In this document: positions 1-5,921 of the stretch, one piece after another
Position numbering within the stretch: the first letter of the stretch is position 1
How the letters are laid out: each line of letters starts with the position of its first letter
Source of the DNA: Thermacetogenium sp. UBA5472
Lineage (GTDB): Bacteria > Bacillota > DSM-12270 > Thermacetogeniales > Thermacetogeniaceae
Length of the DNA: 6,500 nucleotides
Direction: 5' to 3'
NCBI GenBank assembly: GCA_002426495.1
Contig: DIQC01000078.1
Span: forward strand, 4,906-11,405
The notes under the pieces: model-generated
Told to the model about the DNA's origin: nothing
The model's database searches: none
What the model saw: the letters and a program-made list of their open reading frames with translations, nothing else
Program-made: the position numbers and the translations under genes

Positions 1-20
1 GGTCAAGAAGTAATAAGCAA

Positions 21-26
21 AAGAGG
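21..26 (+). promoter_or_regulatory. Ribosome-binding site that decides the start of the first gene
   Basis: AAGAGG lies 9 bases before ATG at 36. The in-frame TTG at 27 directly abuts this site and has no usable spacing, so ATG 36 is the better start. The site lies a few bases after a TAA-TAA pair (11-16) that may end an upstream gene. Confidence 0.6.
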
Positions 27-35
27 TTGGGTGAA

Positions 36-788
36 ATGATCGATAAATTGGATGCAGTGGTCTTAGCTGGCGGTGGAGGGATAGAGGAAGGGGCACCAAG
101 CAAAGCCCTTATTTCTCTTAATTCCCGGCTGATGGTTGATTATGTCGTTGAAGCACTCAGGAACAGTTCAGTTATGCAGAATATCGTTCTGGTTGGTGAT
201 GATGAAGAATTGAAGACAGTGTATGGCAATAACTCAAGATTTTTTTATGCAAAGCAGGGCACAACACCACTGGAGAGTTTTGCTGCCGGGGTAGATGCTT
301 TAGAATCAGCCAACCTCTGGCTGCTGGCTTGTTCAGGAGATATTCCTTTTCTAACCACTGCGGCTGTAGATGATTTTATAGCACAGGCTGCTGAACATGA
401 TGCAGACTTTTATTATCCCATTGTCAGGAAAGAAGTGGTGGAAAGTCGTTTCCTCGGCATTAAACGCACCTATGCCACTTTGCGGGATGGAACATTTACA
501 GGGGGGAATTTTTTTTTGGTTAAGCGGGAGATTATCAGCCGCTGTCTTTCCCAAGCTGAGGAATTTGTCAGGCAGCGCAAGAACCCCACTGCCCTGGCGC
601 GCTTGGTGGGCTTCGGAATACTCTGGAAGTATTTTCTAGGGCAGCTGACCATTGCAGAGGCAGAACGAAGGGTTTCTAAGATGATAGGTGCTAAAGGGTG
701 TGCTGTGATCAGTGACTACCCTGAAATTGGGGTTGATGTGGACAAGGCTTCCGATTTGGAGATGGCAAAGAGATTATTAGAAGGATAA
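36..788 (+). CDS. MobA/GlmU-like nucleotidyltransferase family protein, substrate unknown
   Basis: The 250-residue protein has the Rossmann-like fold signature of sugar/cofactor NTP transferases. An N-terminal glycine-rich loop (VVLAGGGGIEEG, residues 8-19) is followed by PSK (21-23). A SGDIPFL segment (100-106) has D102 in the place of the metal-binding aspartate. TGGN (155-158) comes next, and a C-terminal GVDVDKASDLEMA (232-244) resembles the second metal/substrate motif of the superfamily. The arginine usual in the LxAGxGxRM...PK loop is not seen, and PK is spelled PSK, so the loop is divergent. Proteins of this kind are often labelled NTP_transf_3 or MobA-like. No molybdopterin genes are adjacent, so MobA itself is not supported. 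I place the start at ATG 36 because of the well-spaced AAGAGG; an in-frame TTG at 27 would add three residues. A nucleotidyl transfer reaction is inferred from the fold and the substrate is unknown. Confidence 0.8.
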   Translation: MIDKLDAVVLAGGGGIEEGAPSKALISLNSRLMVDYVVEALRNSSVMQNIVLVGDDEELKTVYGNNSRFFYAKQGTTPLESFAAGVDALESANLWLLACSGDIPFLTTAAVDDFIAQAAEHDADFYYPIVRKEVVESRFLGIKRTYATLRDGTFTGGNFFLVKREIISRCLSQAEEFVRQRKNPTALARLVGFGILWKYFLGQLTIAEAERRVSKMIGAKGCAVISDYPEIGVDVDKASDLEMAKRLLEG

Positions 789-811
789 ATGGTTGTTTTA
801 ATAATATTTTG

Positions 812-838
812 GCAGGAATGCCGTAGATCTTGGCGAAT
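812..838 (+). promoter_or_regulatory. Sigma-H-type promoter of spoVG
   Basis: GCAGGAATG (812-820), an 11-base spacer and GGCGAAT (832-838) fit the Bacillus sigma-H consensus RnAGGAwWW-N11/12-RnnGAAT at every defined position except the last W. The predicted transcript start is about 845, giving a leader of roughly 45 bases before spoVG. The B. subtilis spoVG promoter is a classic sigma-H target, so location and sequence agree. The match is read by eye. Confidence 0.75.
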
Positions 839-888
839 ATACGAACTGTTAGACAATTTGGTGCGTCAGGAGGAGGTTCGGTTTTTTA

Positions 889-1146
889 ATGCGGGTAACA
901 GAAGTGCGCATTCGCAAGATGAAACAGGATGGTAACAGAATGAAGGCTGTCTGCTCGGTGACCTTCGATGATGTTTTTGTGGTACATGACATCAAGGTTG
1001 TCGAAGGTGAAAGAGGCCTGTTTATTGCTATGCCGAGCCGGAAGACCCCGTCAGGGGAGTTTCGTGATATCGCACATCCCATTACATCTGATACTAGAAA
1101 GAGCATTCAGGATGCTATCTTAAGTGCCTATGAGGATGCGGAATAG
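889..1146 (+). CDS. spoVG: SpoVG, RNA-binding regulator of septation and sporulation
   Basis: The 85-residue protein matches the SpoVG family throughout. It begins MRVTEVRIRK and has the hallmark core VVHDIKVVEGERGLFIAMPS (31-50), continuing KTPSGEFRDIAHPI (52-65) and ending in a short helix rich in D/E. B. subtilis SpoVG is about 97 residues; here only the variable acidic C-terminus is shorter. Family members bind nucleic acids and affect asymmetric septation, virulence or cell-wall traits depending on the species. The start is ATG 889, with AGGAGG at 871-876; the 12-base gap to the ATG is slightly long. The sigma-H-like promoter upstream suggests induction at the transition to stationary phase. 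A hairpin terminator follows, so it is probably largely expressed separately from glmU. Confidence 0.97.
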   Translation: MRVTEVRIRKMKQDGNRMKAVCSVTFDDVFVVHDIKVVEGERGLFIAMPSRKTPSGEFRDIAHPITSDTRKSIQDAILSAYEDAE

Positions 1147-1182
1147 GAGATATTACTGAGGATTGACGGTACACAATTATGT

Positions 1183-1207
1183 AAGGGAATCCGGCATTCC
1201 CTTTTTT
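1183..1207 (+). terminator. Intrinsic terminator after spoVG
   Basis: AAGGGAAT (1183-1190) pairs perfectly with ATTCCCTT (1196-1203) around a 5-base loop CCGGC, and the right arm runs into a T tract (1202-1207). The stem is short (8 bp, three GC pairs), so termination may be partial and allow some readthrough into glmU. Confidence 0.65.
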
Positions 1208-1234
1208 GTTGTTCCAGTGATAAAAAAATAAAAT
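1206..1234 (+). promoter_or_regulatory. Possible sigma-A promoter for glmU-prs
   Basis: TTGTTG (1206-1211), a 17-base spacer and TAAAAT (1229-1234) form a candidate with a good -10 and a weak -35 that overlaps the T tract of the spoVG terminator. Transcription would start near 1241, leaving a 46-base leader. It is the best-spaced candidate in the gap but is not strong. Confidence 0.3.
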
Positions 1235-1286
1235 TAGGTGTACAGCGCAACATATGATAGAAACATGACATTGAGGAGTTGAAGCT

Positions 1287-2675
1287 ATGAAGAGAGTAGG
1301 AGCAATAGTCCTTGCGGCAGGTCAGGGCAAAAGAATGTTGTCCGACCTTCCCAAAGTGTTGCATTGTGCTGCCGGGGTACCTTTAGTTAGGCATGTTTTA
1401 GATGCTGTTGAGGATATAGGAATAACCGAAATCATTGTGGTTATCGGCCAGGGCTCTGAATTGGTGCGGGAAGCACTGGGTGCTGGTTATAAGTTTGCTG
1501 TTCAGGAAAAGCAGCTGGGCACAGGAGATGCTGTGCTGAAAGCCATGCCCTACCTAGCAGAGGAATGTGAGGATGTGCTGGTTGTCTGTGGGGACACTCC
1601 ACTGTTGAAATCTGAAACTCTGGAAAAACTGATCATAACTCGCCGGGATGCCACAGCTGCCGCAGCAGTGCTGACCAGTATTTTTGATGATCCTAAGGGG
1701 TACGGGCGGGTTATAAAAAATGCGGATCATATGGTAGAGGCAATTGTTGAGGACGCCGACGCCACCCCGGAACAAAAGGAGATCCCGGAAATCAATACAG
1801 GTTCCTACGCTTTCACTAAAGCAGCGTTGCAAGGGACTATCAGTCGTTTACAGCCGGACAACCAACAGGGGGAATACTATCTTACCGACTGTATTCACCT
1901 GCTACGGGAGGCAGGCCGGCCTGTTACGGCACTGGTCGCCCCAACCGAAGAAACGGCAGGCATCAATACTCGCCGCCAGTTGTCTGATGCGGAGCGCATC
2001 TTGCGAGAGCGGGAGTGTCTGCGTCTGATGGATGAAGGGGTGACGATTCATGACCCCCAAACTACCTATATTGACAAAGGTGTCCGGGTAGGCTGGGATA
2101 CGGTGATCTATCCATTTACTTTTCTTGAGGGGAAAACCGTAATCGGCAAGGGGTGCACCCTGGGTCCGGGGACACGGTTGAGCAGCGCGGTCTTAGGAGA
2201 CAATGTTACTGTACAGTATTCTGTTGTTGTGGAAAGCACTATTGGGGATAAATGCAATATTGGGCCATTCGCCTATCTGAGACCAGGGAATGAACTGGCT
2301 GATCAGGTCAAGGTGGGAGATTTTGTGGAATTGAAAAAGACCTCTGTCGGACAGGGTAGCAAAATACCTCATTTAAGCTATGTTGGAGATACTACAGTAG
2401 GAACAGGAGTCAATATCGGTGCCGGAACCATCACCTGTAATTATGATGGTGTTGCTAAATACAAAACCCTCATCGAAGATGGGGTGTTTGTGGGAAGCAA
2501 CACAAATCTGGTCGCACCAGTCAATGTGGGGAAGAACGCTATGATCGGTGCTGGCTCAACTATTGCCAAAGATGTTCCTCCAGATTCTTTGGCGATTGAG
2601 AGGGCTAAACAGGTTATGATTCCCGATTGGAAGGAGAAAATGAAAAAAAAGGGGAGCAGTAAAAATGATGGATAG
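1287..2675 (+). CDS. glmU: Bifunctional GlmU: GlcN-1-P acetyltransferase / GlcNAc-1-P uridyltransferase
   Basis: This cytoplasmic enzyme makes UDP-GlcNAc, the precursor of peptidoglycan and teichoic acids, in two steps from glucosamine-1-phosphate. The 462 residues are close to the usual 450-460. The N-terminal uridyltransferase domain (1 to about 228) shows LAAGQGKRMLSDLPKVLH (9-26, with R17 and K23), QLGTGDA (76-82), CGDTPLL with D103, GYGR (138-141), EINTG (168-172) and N227. A linker helix precedes the left-handed beta-helix acetyltransferase domain (about 252-440) with hexapeptide repeats. That domain carries R332, K350, the catalytic H362 in KIPHLSYVGD, N385/Y386 in TITCNYDG and K393; all key residues are present. 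The start is ATG 1287 with GAGGAG (1273-1278) 8 bases upstream. The C-terminus is lysine-rich and its last codons overlap prs. Confidence 0.97.
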   Translation: MKRVGAIVLAAGQGKRMLSDLPKVLHCAAGVPLVRHVLDAVEDIGITEIIVVIGQGSELVREALGAGYKFAVQEKQLGTGDAVLKAMPYLAEECEDVLVVCGDTPLLKSETLEKLIITRRDATAAAAVLTSIFDDPKGYGRVIKNADHMVEAIVEDADATPEQKEIPEINTGSYAFTKAALQGTISRLQPDNQQGEYYLTDCIHLLREAGRPVTALVAPTEETAGINTRRQLSDAERILRERECLRLMDEGVTIHDPQTTYIDKGVRVGWDTVIYPFTFLEGKTVIGKGCTLGPGTRLSSAVLGDNVTVQYSVVVESTIGDKCNIGPFAYLRPGNELADQVKVGDFVELKKTSVGQGSKIPHLSYVGDTTVGTGVNIGAGTITCNYDGVAKYKTLIEDGVFVGSNTNLVAPVNVGKNAMIGAGSTIAKDVPPDSLAIERAKQVMIPDWKEKMKKKGSSKNDG

Positions 2676-3645
2676 CAAAGTGAGAAGCGGGGCCCGTGCG
2701 ACACTTTATACGAAAAACCTGAAGATTTTTACAGGGAACGCTAACCCGGAATTGGCAGGTGAAATTGCCGCCTATCTAGGTATCGAATTAGGGGATGCGA
2801 ATGTCTCTTCTTTCAGTGATGGAGAAACCAGCGTATCTATTAATGAGAGTGTCCGGGGGGCGGATGTTTTTGTGATCCAGCCCACTTGTCCTCCCGCTGC
2901 TAAGCATGTAATGGAGCTCCTGATCATGATCGATGCCCTGAAGCGGGCATCGGCAAAGCGTATCTGCGCCGTGTTGCCTTATTATGGATATGCGCGCCAG
3001 GACCGGAAGCTAAAAGCGCGGGATCCGATCACCGCCAAACTTCTGGCCAACATTATTACTGCTGCCGGAGCGACCCGTGTTCTGACAATGGATCTTCATG
3101 CCGGACAGATTCAGGGCTTTTTCGACATTCCGTTGGATCAACTGGTGGGAGTGCCTATTCTTGCCGAGTATTTCCGGAAAATGGATCCTAAGGATCCGAT
3201 TGTGGTATCTCCCGATGTGGGGGGTGTAACCAGGGCAAGGGATCTGGCCAGCCGCATGGAAACCAGTATTGCGATCATTGATAAACGAAGGCCTCGCCCT
3301 AATGAGACAGAAGTGCTGCATTTAGTGGGTGATGTTAAAGGAAAAACAGCTATTGTGGTGGATGATATTATTGATTCAGGGGGAACCCTTGTCAAAGCGG
3401 TAGAAGCCCTTATCGCGCGCGGAGCAAAGGATGTCTATGCCTGCTGTACACACCCTGTGCTTTCAGGCGCAGCCCGTCAACGGCTAGAGGCCTCTCCATT
3501 GAAAGAGGTTGTTGTAACCAACACAATACCTGTTGCTCCGGAGGAGCGTTTTTCCAGAATGAAGGTGCTCACTGTGGCTCCTATTTTTGGGGAGGCCATT
3601 ATCAGAATCCATGAGGACATCTCTGTAAGCAGGCTTTTTGAATAA
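2665..3645 (+). CDS. prs: Ribose-phosphate pyrophosphokinase (PRPP synthetase)
   Basis: Prs transfers pyrophosphate from ATP to ribose-5-phosphate, giving PRPP for purine, pyrimidine, histidine, tryptophan and NAD synthesis. The 326 residues include about 10 extra N-terminal residues over the usual 315-317. Visible motifs are FSDGE (50-54), the ATP-binding region with RQDRK (111-115), the metal-binding MDLHAGQIQGFF (142-153, H145), the flexible-loop region VSPDVGGVTRARDLA (181-195) followed by DKRRPRPNE (206-214), and the PRPP loop VVDDIIDSGGT (231-241). This is the class I bacterial type. GGGGAG (2651-2656) is 8 bases before ATG 2665 and 11 before ATG 2668, so 2665 is preferred. It starts inside glmU (11-base overlap), implying translational coupling. 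Its stop lies 3 bases from that of the converging gene. Confidence 0.97.
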   Translation: MMDSKVRSGARATLYTKNLKIFTGNANPELAGEIAAYLGIELGDANVSSFSDGETSVSINESVRGADVFVIQPTCPPAAKHVMELLIMIDALKRASAKRICAVLPYYGYARQDRKLKARDPITAKLLANIITAAGATRVLTMDLHAGQIQGFFDIPLDQLVGVPILAEYFRKMDPKDPIVVSPDVGGVTRARDLASRMETSIAIIDKRRPRPNETEVLHLVGDVKGKTAIVVDDIIDSGGTLVKAVEALIARGAKDVYACCTHPVLSGAARQRLEASPLKEVVVTNTIPVAPEERFSRMKVLTVAPIFGEAIIRIHEDISVSRLFE

Positions 3646-3650
3646 AGCCT
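3631..3650. terminator. Small hairpin across the converging ends of prs and the PRC-barrel gene
   Basis: AGGCTTT (3631-3637) pairs with AAAGCCT (3644-3650) around TTGAAT. It covers the prs stop codon and nearly reaches the opposite stop. The stem is only 7 bp and neither strand has a run of Ts directly after it, so it is at best a weak bidirectional terminator. Confidence 0.3.
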
Positions 3651-4314
3651 AAACAGGTTCTTTTGGGGGATCATCTACCTTGACATCCGGTATTTCTATG
3701 TCGGGTTCCTCAGTTTCCTCCCCCTGCATTTTGTTCTGCAGCCGGCGTGCCTTGTTTACGAAGCGGTTGGTGCTATCTTTGATGCTTTTAACACTTCCAG
3801 TTAATTTACCGTCATTGAGTTGGAGTTCTTCTTCCGCTCCCTGGAGAACTACAAGCACATCTTTGCCGATGGTGCGAACCTGGTCTGCCGGGAGAGATGC
3901 CTTGCCTTTCCAGAGGCTTTGAGCAGAGCTGGCGCTGATTTCAAAGGCCTTGATTTTTCCCGTAACCGGGTCGATCAGGTATTCCACAACATTGCCTAAG
4001 GCTTTACCTGCTTCTGTAATGACCCGGGAGCCTTTCAATTGGACATCTTCTTTGACCAGGGTGAGGATCTGAGGCAGGCTGGCAAGCCTTTCAGCATTGC
4101 TTGCCTTTTGAACCGTCAGGGCATTGTTTCCGACACTCACGACTCTGGAATAAGGGATTACCTTTTGTTCGGGAAAGATATGCCCGCGCTGAATGAGCAG
4201 AGCGGCTACCTCTCCGGACAGGGGATTGACTACAAGGCTCCGGACATGACCGATCTCCTTGCCTTCCTCCAGGGTGACCACAGGCAAGGAAATAAATTGG
4301 CGGCTTTTACGCAA
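3649..4314 (-). CDS. Two-domain PRC-barrel protein with acidic C-terminal tail
   Basis: The 221-residue protein contains two tandem PRC-barrel-like units. The first (about 7-68) holds EGKEIGHVRSLVVNPLSGEVAAL, interrupted here as residues 17-39, then VIPYSRV (52-58). The second (about 93-157) holds EAGKALGNVVEYLIDPVTGK (101-120) and LPADQV (141-146). The repeated pattern G-x-x-(I/L)-G-x-V-x-x-x-(L/V)-(I/V)-(N/D)-P-x-(S/T)-G marks both. A basic, helix-prone stretch (170-198) leads into an acidic, proline-rich tail (199-221). There is no signal peptide or membrane segment. PRC-barrel domains occur in photosynthetic reaction-centre H subunits, RimM and sporulation-linked YlmC-type proteins; the function here is unknown. 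It starts with TTG (minus strand, 4314-4312), backed by a perfect AAGGAGG 9 bases upstream. It is oriented against all its neighbours. Confidence 0.85.
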   Translation of the reverse strand: MRKSRQFISLPVVTLEEGKEIGHVRSLVVNPLSGEVAALLIQRGHIFPEQKVIPYSRVVSVGNNALTVQKASNAERLASLPQILTLVKEDVQLKGSRVITEAGKALGNVVEYLIDPVTGKIKAFEISASSAQSLWKGKASLPADQVRTIGKDVLVVLQGAEEELQLNDGKLTGSVKSIKDSTNRFVNKARRLQNKMQGEETEEPDIEIPDVKVDDPPKEPV

Positions 4315-4323
4315 CTAACTTCG

Positions 4324-4330
4324 CCTCCTT
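4324..4330 (-). promoter_or_regulatory. Strong Shine-Dalgarno site supporting the TTG start
   Basis: Read on the minus strand this is AAGGAGG, 9 bases before TTG at 4314. It is the best-matched ribosome site on this strand and decides the start, since no ATG lies nearby in frame. Confidence 0.8.
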
Positions 4331-4520
4331 GATTAGGCAGTCTTGGTTTGGTAATCATAAAATTACTGCTGCCTTCTAAGTGAACTCTGTTAAAATATAT
4401 TGGTCCGGATAGAAGGGTATGCCTCAAAGGTCTTGATTTTTGATACGTGTTCAGGCTAAACTAGGTAAAGAATTGATCATACTTAAAAGTTGAGTTGAAG
4501 TAAGCAAAAAATTTATAAAC
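4331..4520. other. Divergent intergenic region between the PRC-barrel gene and ctc
   Basis: This is AT-rich non-coding DNA that must carry promoters for both directions. On the plus strand TTGATT (4433-4438), an 18-base spacer and TAAACT (4457-4462) form a weak sigma-A candidate for ctc. On the minus strand TATATT lies at 4402-4397 without a good -35. An interrupted dyad sits at 4335-4374: AGGCAG/CTGCCT outer arms and GTAAT/ATTAC inner arms. It would lie in the 5' leader of the minus-strand gene if transcription starts upstream of it. No small gene is evident. Confidence 0.4.
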
Positions 4521-4525
4521 AGGAG
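4521..4525 (+). promoter_or_regulatory. Ribosome-binding site that decides the ctc start
   Basis: AGGAG stands 9 bases before ATG 4535 but only 3 before the in-frame TTG at 4529, so the ATG is chosen and the protein begins MESINL, as family members do. Confidence 0.65.
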
Positions 4526-4534
4526 TGTTTGAAG

Positions 4535-5194
4535 ATGGAAAGTATTAATTTAAGTGCACAAAGGAGGGAGCGTGCCTCCAAAGGGGATTTGCGCGCCATA
4601 CGCAACCAGGGGGGAACCCCGGCGGTGCTCTATGGGAGAGAGGTTGGGAATATTATTATCCAGGTTCCTACAAAGGAATTGGAGAAAATAATCGCTAACC
4701 ACAGTATCAGCAGCTCATTGATCAGCTTGCATGTGGGCGATGGGGAACAGGAAGAACCTTATATGGTAATGTGCCGTGAGATTCAGCGGGATCCTATGCG
4801 CGGCGATTTACTGCATGCTGATTTTCTGCAGGTGGTGCTCACAGAGGAAATCGAAACAGAAGTTCGTATTGTTCTTGTTGGAGAGGCACCGGGTGTTAAA
4901 GATGGAGGCATTTTGCAGCATATGATGCGCAGTGTCACAGTATCCTGTCTGCCTACCAATATGCCGGATCGTTTGGAGGCAGATATCAGCGGCCTGAATA
5001 TGGGAGACCAGGTTGCAGTTGCTGATCTGGAAGCACCTGAGGGTGTGCAGATTGTGTCTGAACCGGATTCTGCTATCGCATCGGTTATTGCACCTACAAT
5101 TGAGGAAGAAGAAGAAGAGGAAGAAGACCTTGAAGGAGCTATTCCTGGTGAAGAAGGAACAGAGGCTGATGAGGGAGAGCAAGGAGAGGAGTAA
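4535..5194 (+). CDS. ctc: 50S ribosomal protein L25, Ctc/general stress form
   Basis: The 219-residue protein has the L25 5S-rRNA-binding domain (about 3-95). Features include LRAIRNQGGTPAVLYG (19-34) and the family signature REIQRDPMRGDLLHADF (81-97). The C-terminal TL5/Ctc beta domain follows (about 103-187), with VPxxxxGEAPGVKDGG-like text at 113-125 reading VLVGEAPGVKDGG, and SCLPTNMP (137-144) with DISGL (150-154). A highly acidic tail begins with eight glutamates (190-197). It binds 5S rRNA in the large subunit; in B. subtilis Ctc is linked to stress and sporulation. It is equivalent to rplY of other bacteria, but the two-domain form is normally named ctc. Its stop TAA shares one base with the pth ATG, so the two are surely co-translated. 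The start is chosen by AGGAG at 4521-4525. Confidence 0.95.
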   Translation: MESINLSAQRRERASKGDLRAIRNQGGTPAVLYGREVGNIIIQVPTKELEKIIANHSISSSLISLHVGDGEQEEPYMVMCREIQRDPMRGDLLHADFLQVVLTEEIETEVRIVLVGEAPGVKDGGILQHMMRSVTVSCLPTNMPDRLEADISGLNMGDQVAVADLEAPEGVQIVSEPDSAIASVIAPTIEEEEEEEEDLEGAIPGEEGTEADEGEQGEE

Positions 5195-5808
5195 TGATCG
5201 CCTGGTTGCGGAAATTGATTCGGTCAGGTGATCAGCTGAGTGTTTCACCTAATAAAATAATTGTGGGCCTGGGAAACCCCGGGCCACGTTATGCCAGGTC
5301 GCTGCACAATGCCGGTTTTTTAACTGTGGATAGAATCGCTGGCAGTAGCGCCAAATGGAAAAAATGGCGCAATCTGGCCAGCATCTGTACTGTGGAAATT
5401 GAAGGTGTGGCGGTTATCCTGGTAAAACCCTCTACCTATATGAATCTCAGCGGGAAAGCGGTGCGGCCTTTATTGCGGCAGACGGGTCTTTTGCCCCGGG
5501 ATCTGTTGGCCATTCATGACGATATGGACCTGCCCTCAGGCAAAATCAGGCTTCGCCCAGGTGGAGGTTCTGCCGGAGGACATAGAGGTGTTCAGTCGAT
5601 CATCGATCACCTGCAGTCCCGGGATTTTGCGCGGCTACGCATCGGAGTCGGTCGGCCCCCGGAAGGTGAGGATCCAGCAGAATACGTTCTACAACCCATT
5701 CCCTATGAAGAGAGGACTGCCTTTGACGCTCTCTGGAAACAAGCCGGCGATGCCGCCTCCAGCTGGGCTGTTCAGGGCATAGAAACCGCCATGAACAAAC
5801 ATAATTAG
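5194..5808 (+). CDS. pth: Peptidyl-tRNA hydrolase
   Basis: Pth cleaves the ester bond of peptidyl-tRNAs released from stalled ribosomes and so recycles tRNA; the Bacillus name is spoVC. The 204 residues have the full domain. GLGNPG (25-30) contains N28. YARSLHNAGF (33-42) contains the catalytic H38. PSTYMNLSG (79-87) contains M83/N84. IHDDMDLPSG (107-116) contains D109. GGGSAGGHRG (123-132) contains H130. Two usually conserved positions differ: TRHN reads SLHN, and the asparagine after H130 (E. coli N114) is R131. The N-terminus is about 18 residues longer than usual and starts MIAWLRKLIRS, a possible amphipathic helix. ATG 5194 has AAGGAG (5181-5186) 7 bases upstream and overlaps the ctc stop by one base; no better internal start is seen. 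Confidence 0.95.
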   Translation: MIAWLRKLIRSGDQLSVSPNKIIVGLGNPGPRYARSLHNAGFLTVDRIAGSSAKWKKWRNLASICTVEIEGVAVILVKPSTYMNLSGKAVRPLLRQTGLLPRDLLAIHDDMDLPSGKIRLRPGGGSAGGHRGVQSIIDHLQSRDFARLRIGVGRPPEGEDPAEYVLQPIPYEERTAFDALWKQAGDAASSWAVQGIETAMNKHN

Positions 5809-5829
5809 TATACTACTTTACGCATGAAA

Positions 5830-5921
5830 TCCCCTGTTTTGGTTAAACTATGGATAATGCTTCCCTGGCACTGTTATTTGCTAGCAAGAATAGTGACAGG
5901 GCCCAGTTTAACTAGTGGGGA
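5830..5921 (+). promoter_or_regulatory. Long imperfect fold in the leader of the holin-like gene, pairing with its ribosome site
   Basis: Three nested stems can be read. TCCCC (5830-5834) pairs with GGGGA (5917-5921), which is part of the Shine-Dalgarno sequence GGGGAGGTGA (5917-5926). TTGGTTAAACT (5839-5849) pairs with AGTTTAACTAG (5905-5915), 11 pairs including two G-U. CCCTGGCACTGTT (5863-5875) pairs with AATAGTGACAGGG (5889-5901), with one G-A mismatch and one wobble. No T tract follows, so a terminator is unlikely. It may be a cis-acting RNA that limits translation, or a remnant of a small inverted-repeat element. Confidence 0.5.

Noticed and set aside
2..16. Possible 3' end of an upstream gene (codons GTC AAG AAG then TAA, TAA)
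   Set aside because: Only three sense codons are visible. A purR-like gene often lies here in Firmicutes, but the sequence cannot show it.
36..788. Calling the first gene MobA (molybdenum cofactor guanylyltransferase)
   Set aside because: The nucleotide loop is atypical and there are no molybdopterin genes in the window.
4415..4420. GGGTAT, the sigma-B -10 consensus, upstream of ctc, a known sigma-B target in Bacillus
   Set aside because: No GTTT-like -35 lies 12-15 bases upstream; the nearest GTTAAA (4389-4394) is 20 bases away.
4397..4425. Minus-strand GCATA...TATATT as a forespore sigma promoter for the PRC-barrel gene
   Set aside because: The -35 resembles forespore promoters, but spacing and the -10 do not fit sigma-F or sigma-G consensus together.
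4490..4519. TTGAGT-N18-TATAAA promoter-like sequence before ctc
   Set aside because: Transcription would begin at or after the AGGAG ribosome site, leaving no usable translation start signal.
4808..5248. Long minus-strand reading frame opposite ctc and pth
   Set aside because: It is a shadow of the ctc coding strand, with low-complexity text opposite the acidic tail and no plausible ribosome site or family resemblance.
5806..5815. 10-bp palindrome TAGTATACTA over the pth stop codon, containing a TATACT -10-like hexamer
   Set aside because: No -35-like sequence sits at the right distance, and a short AT-rich palindrome is easily expected by chance.
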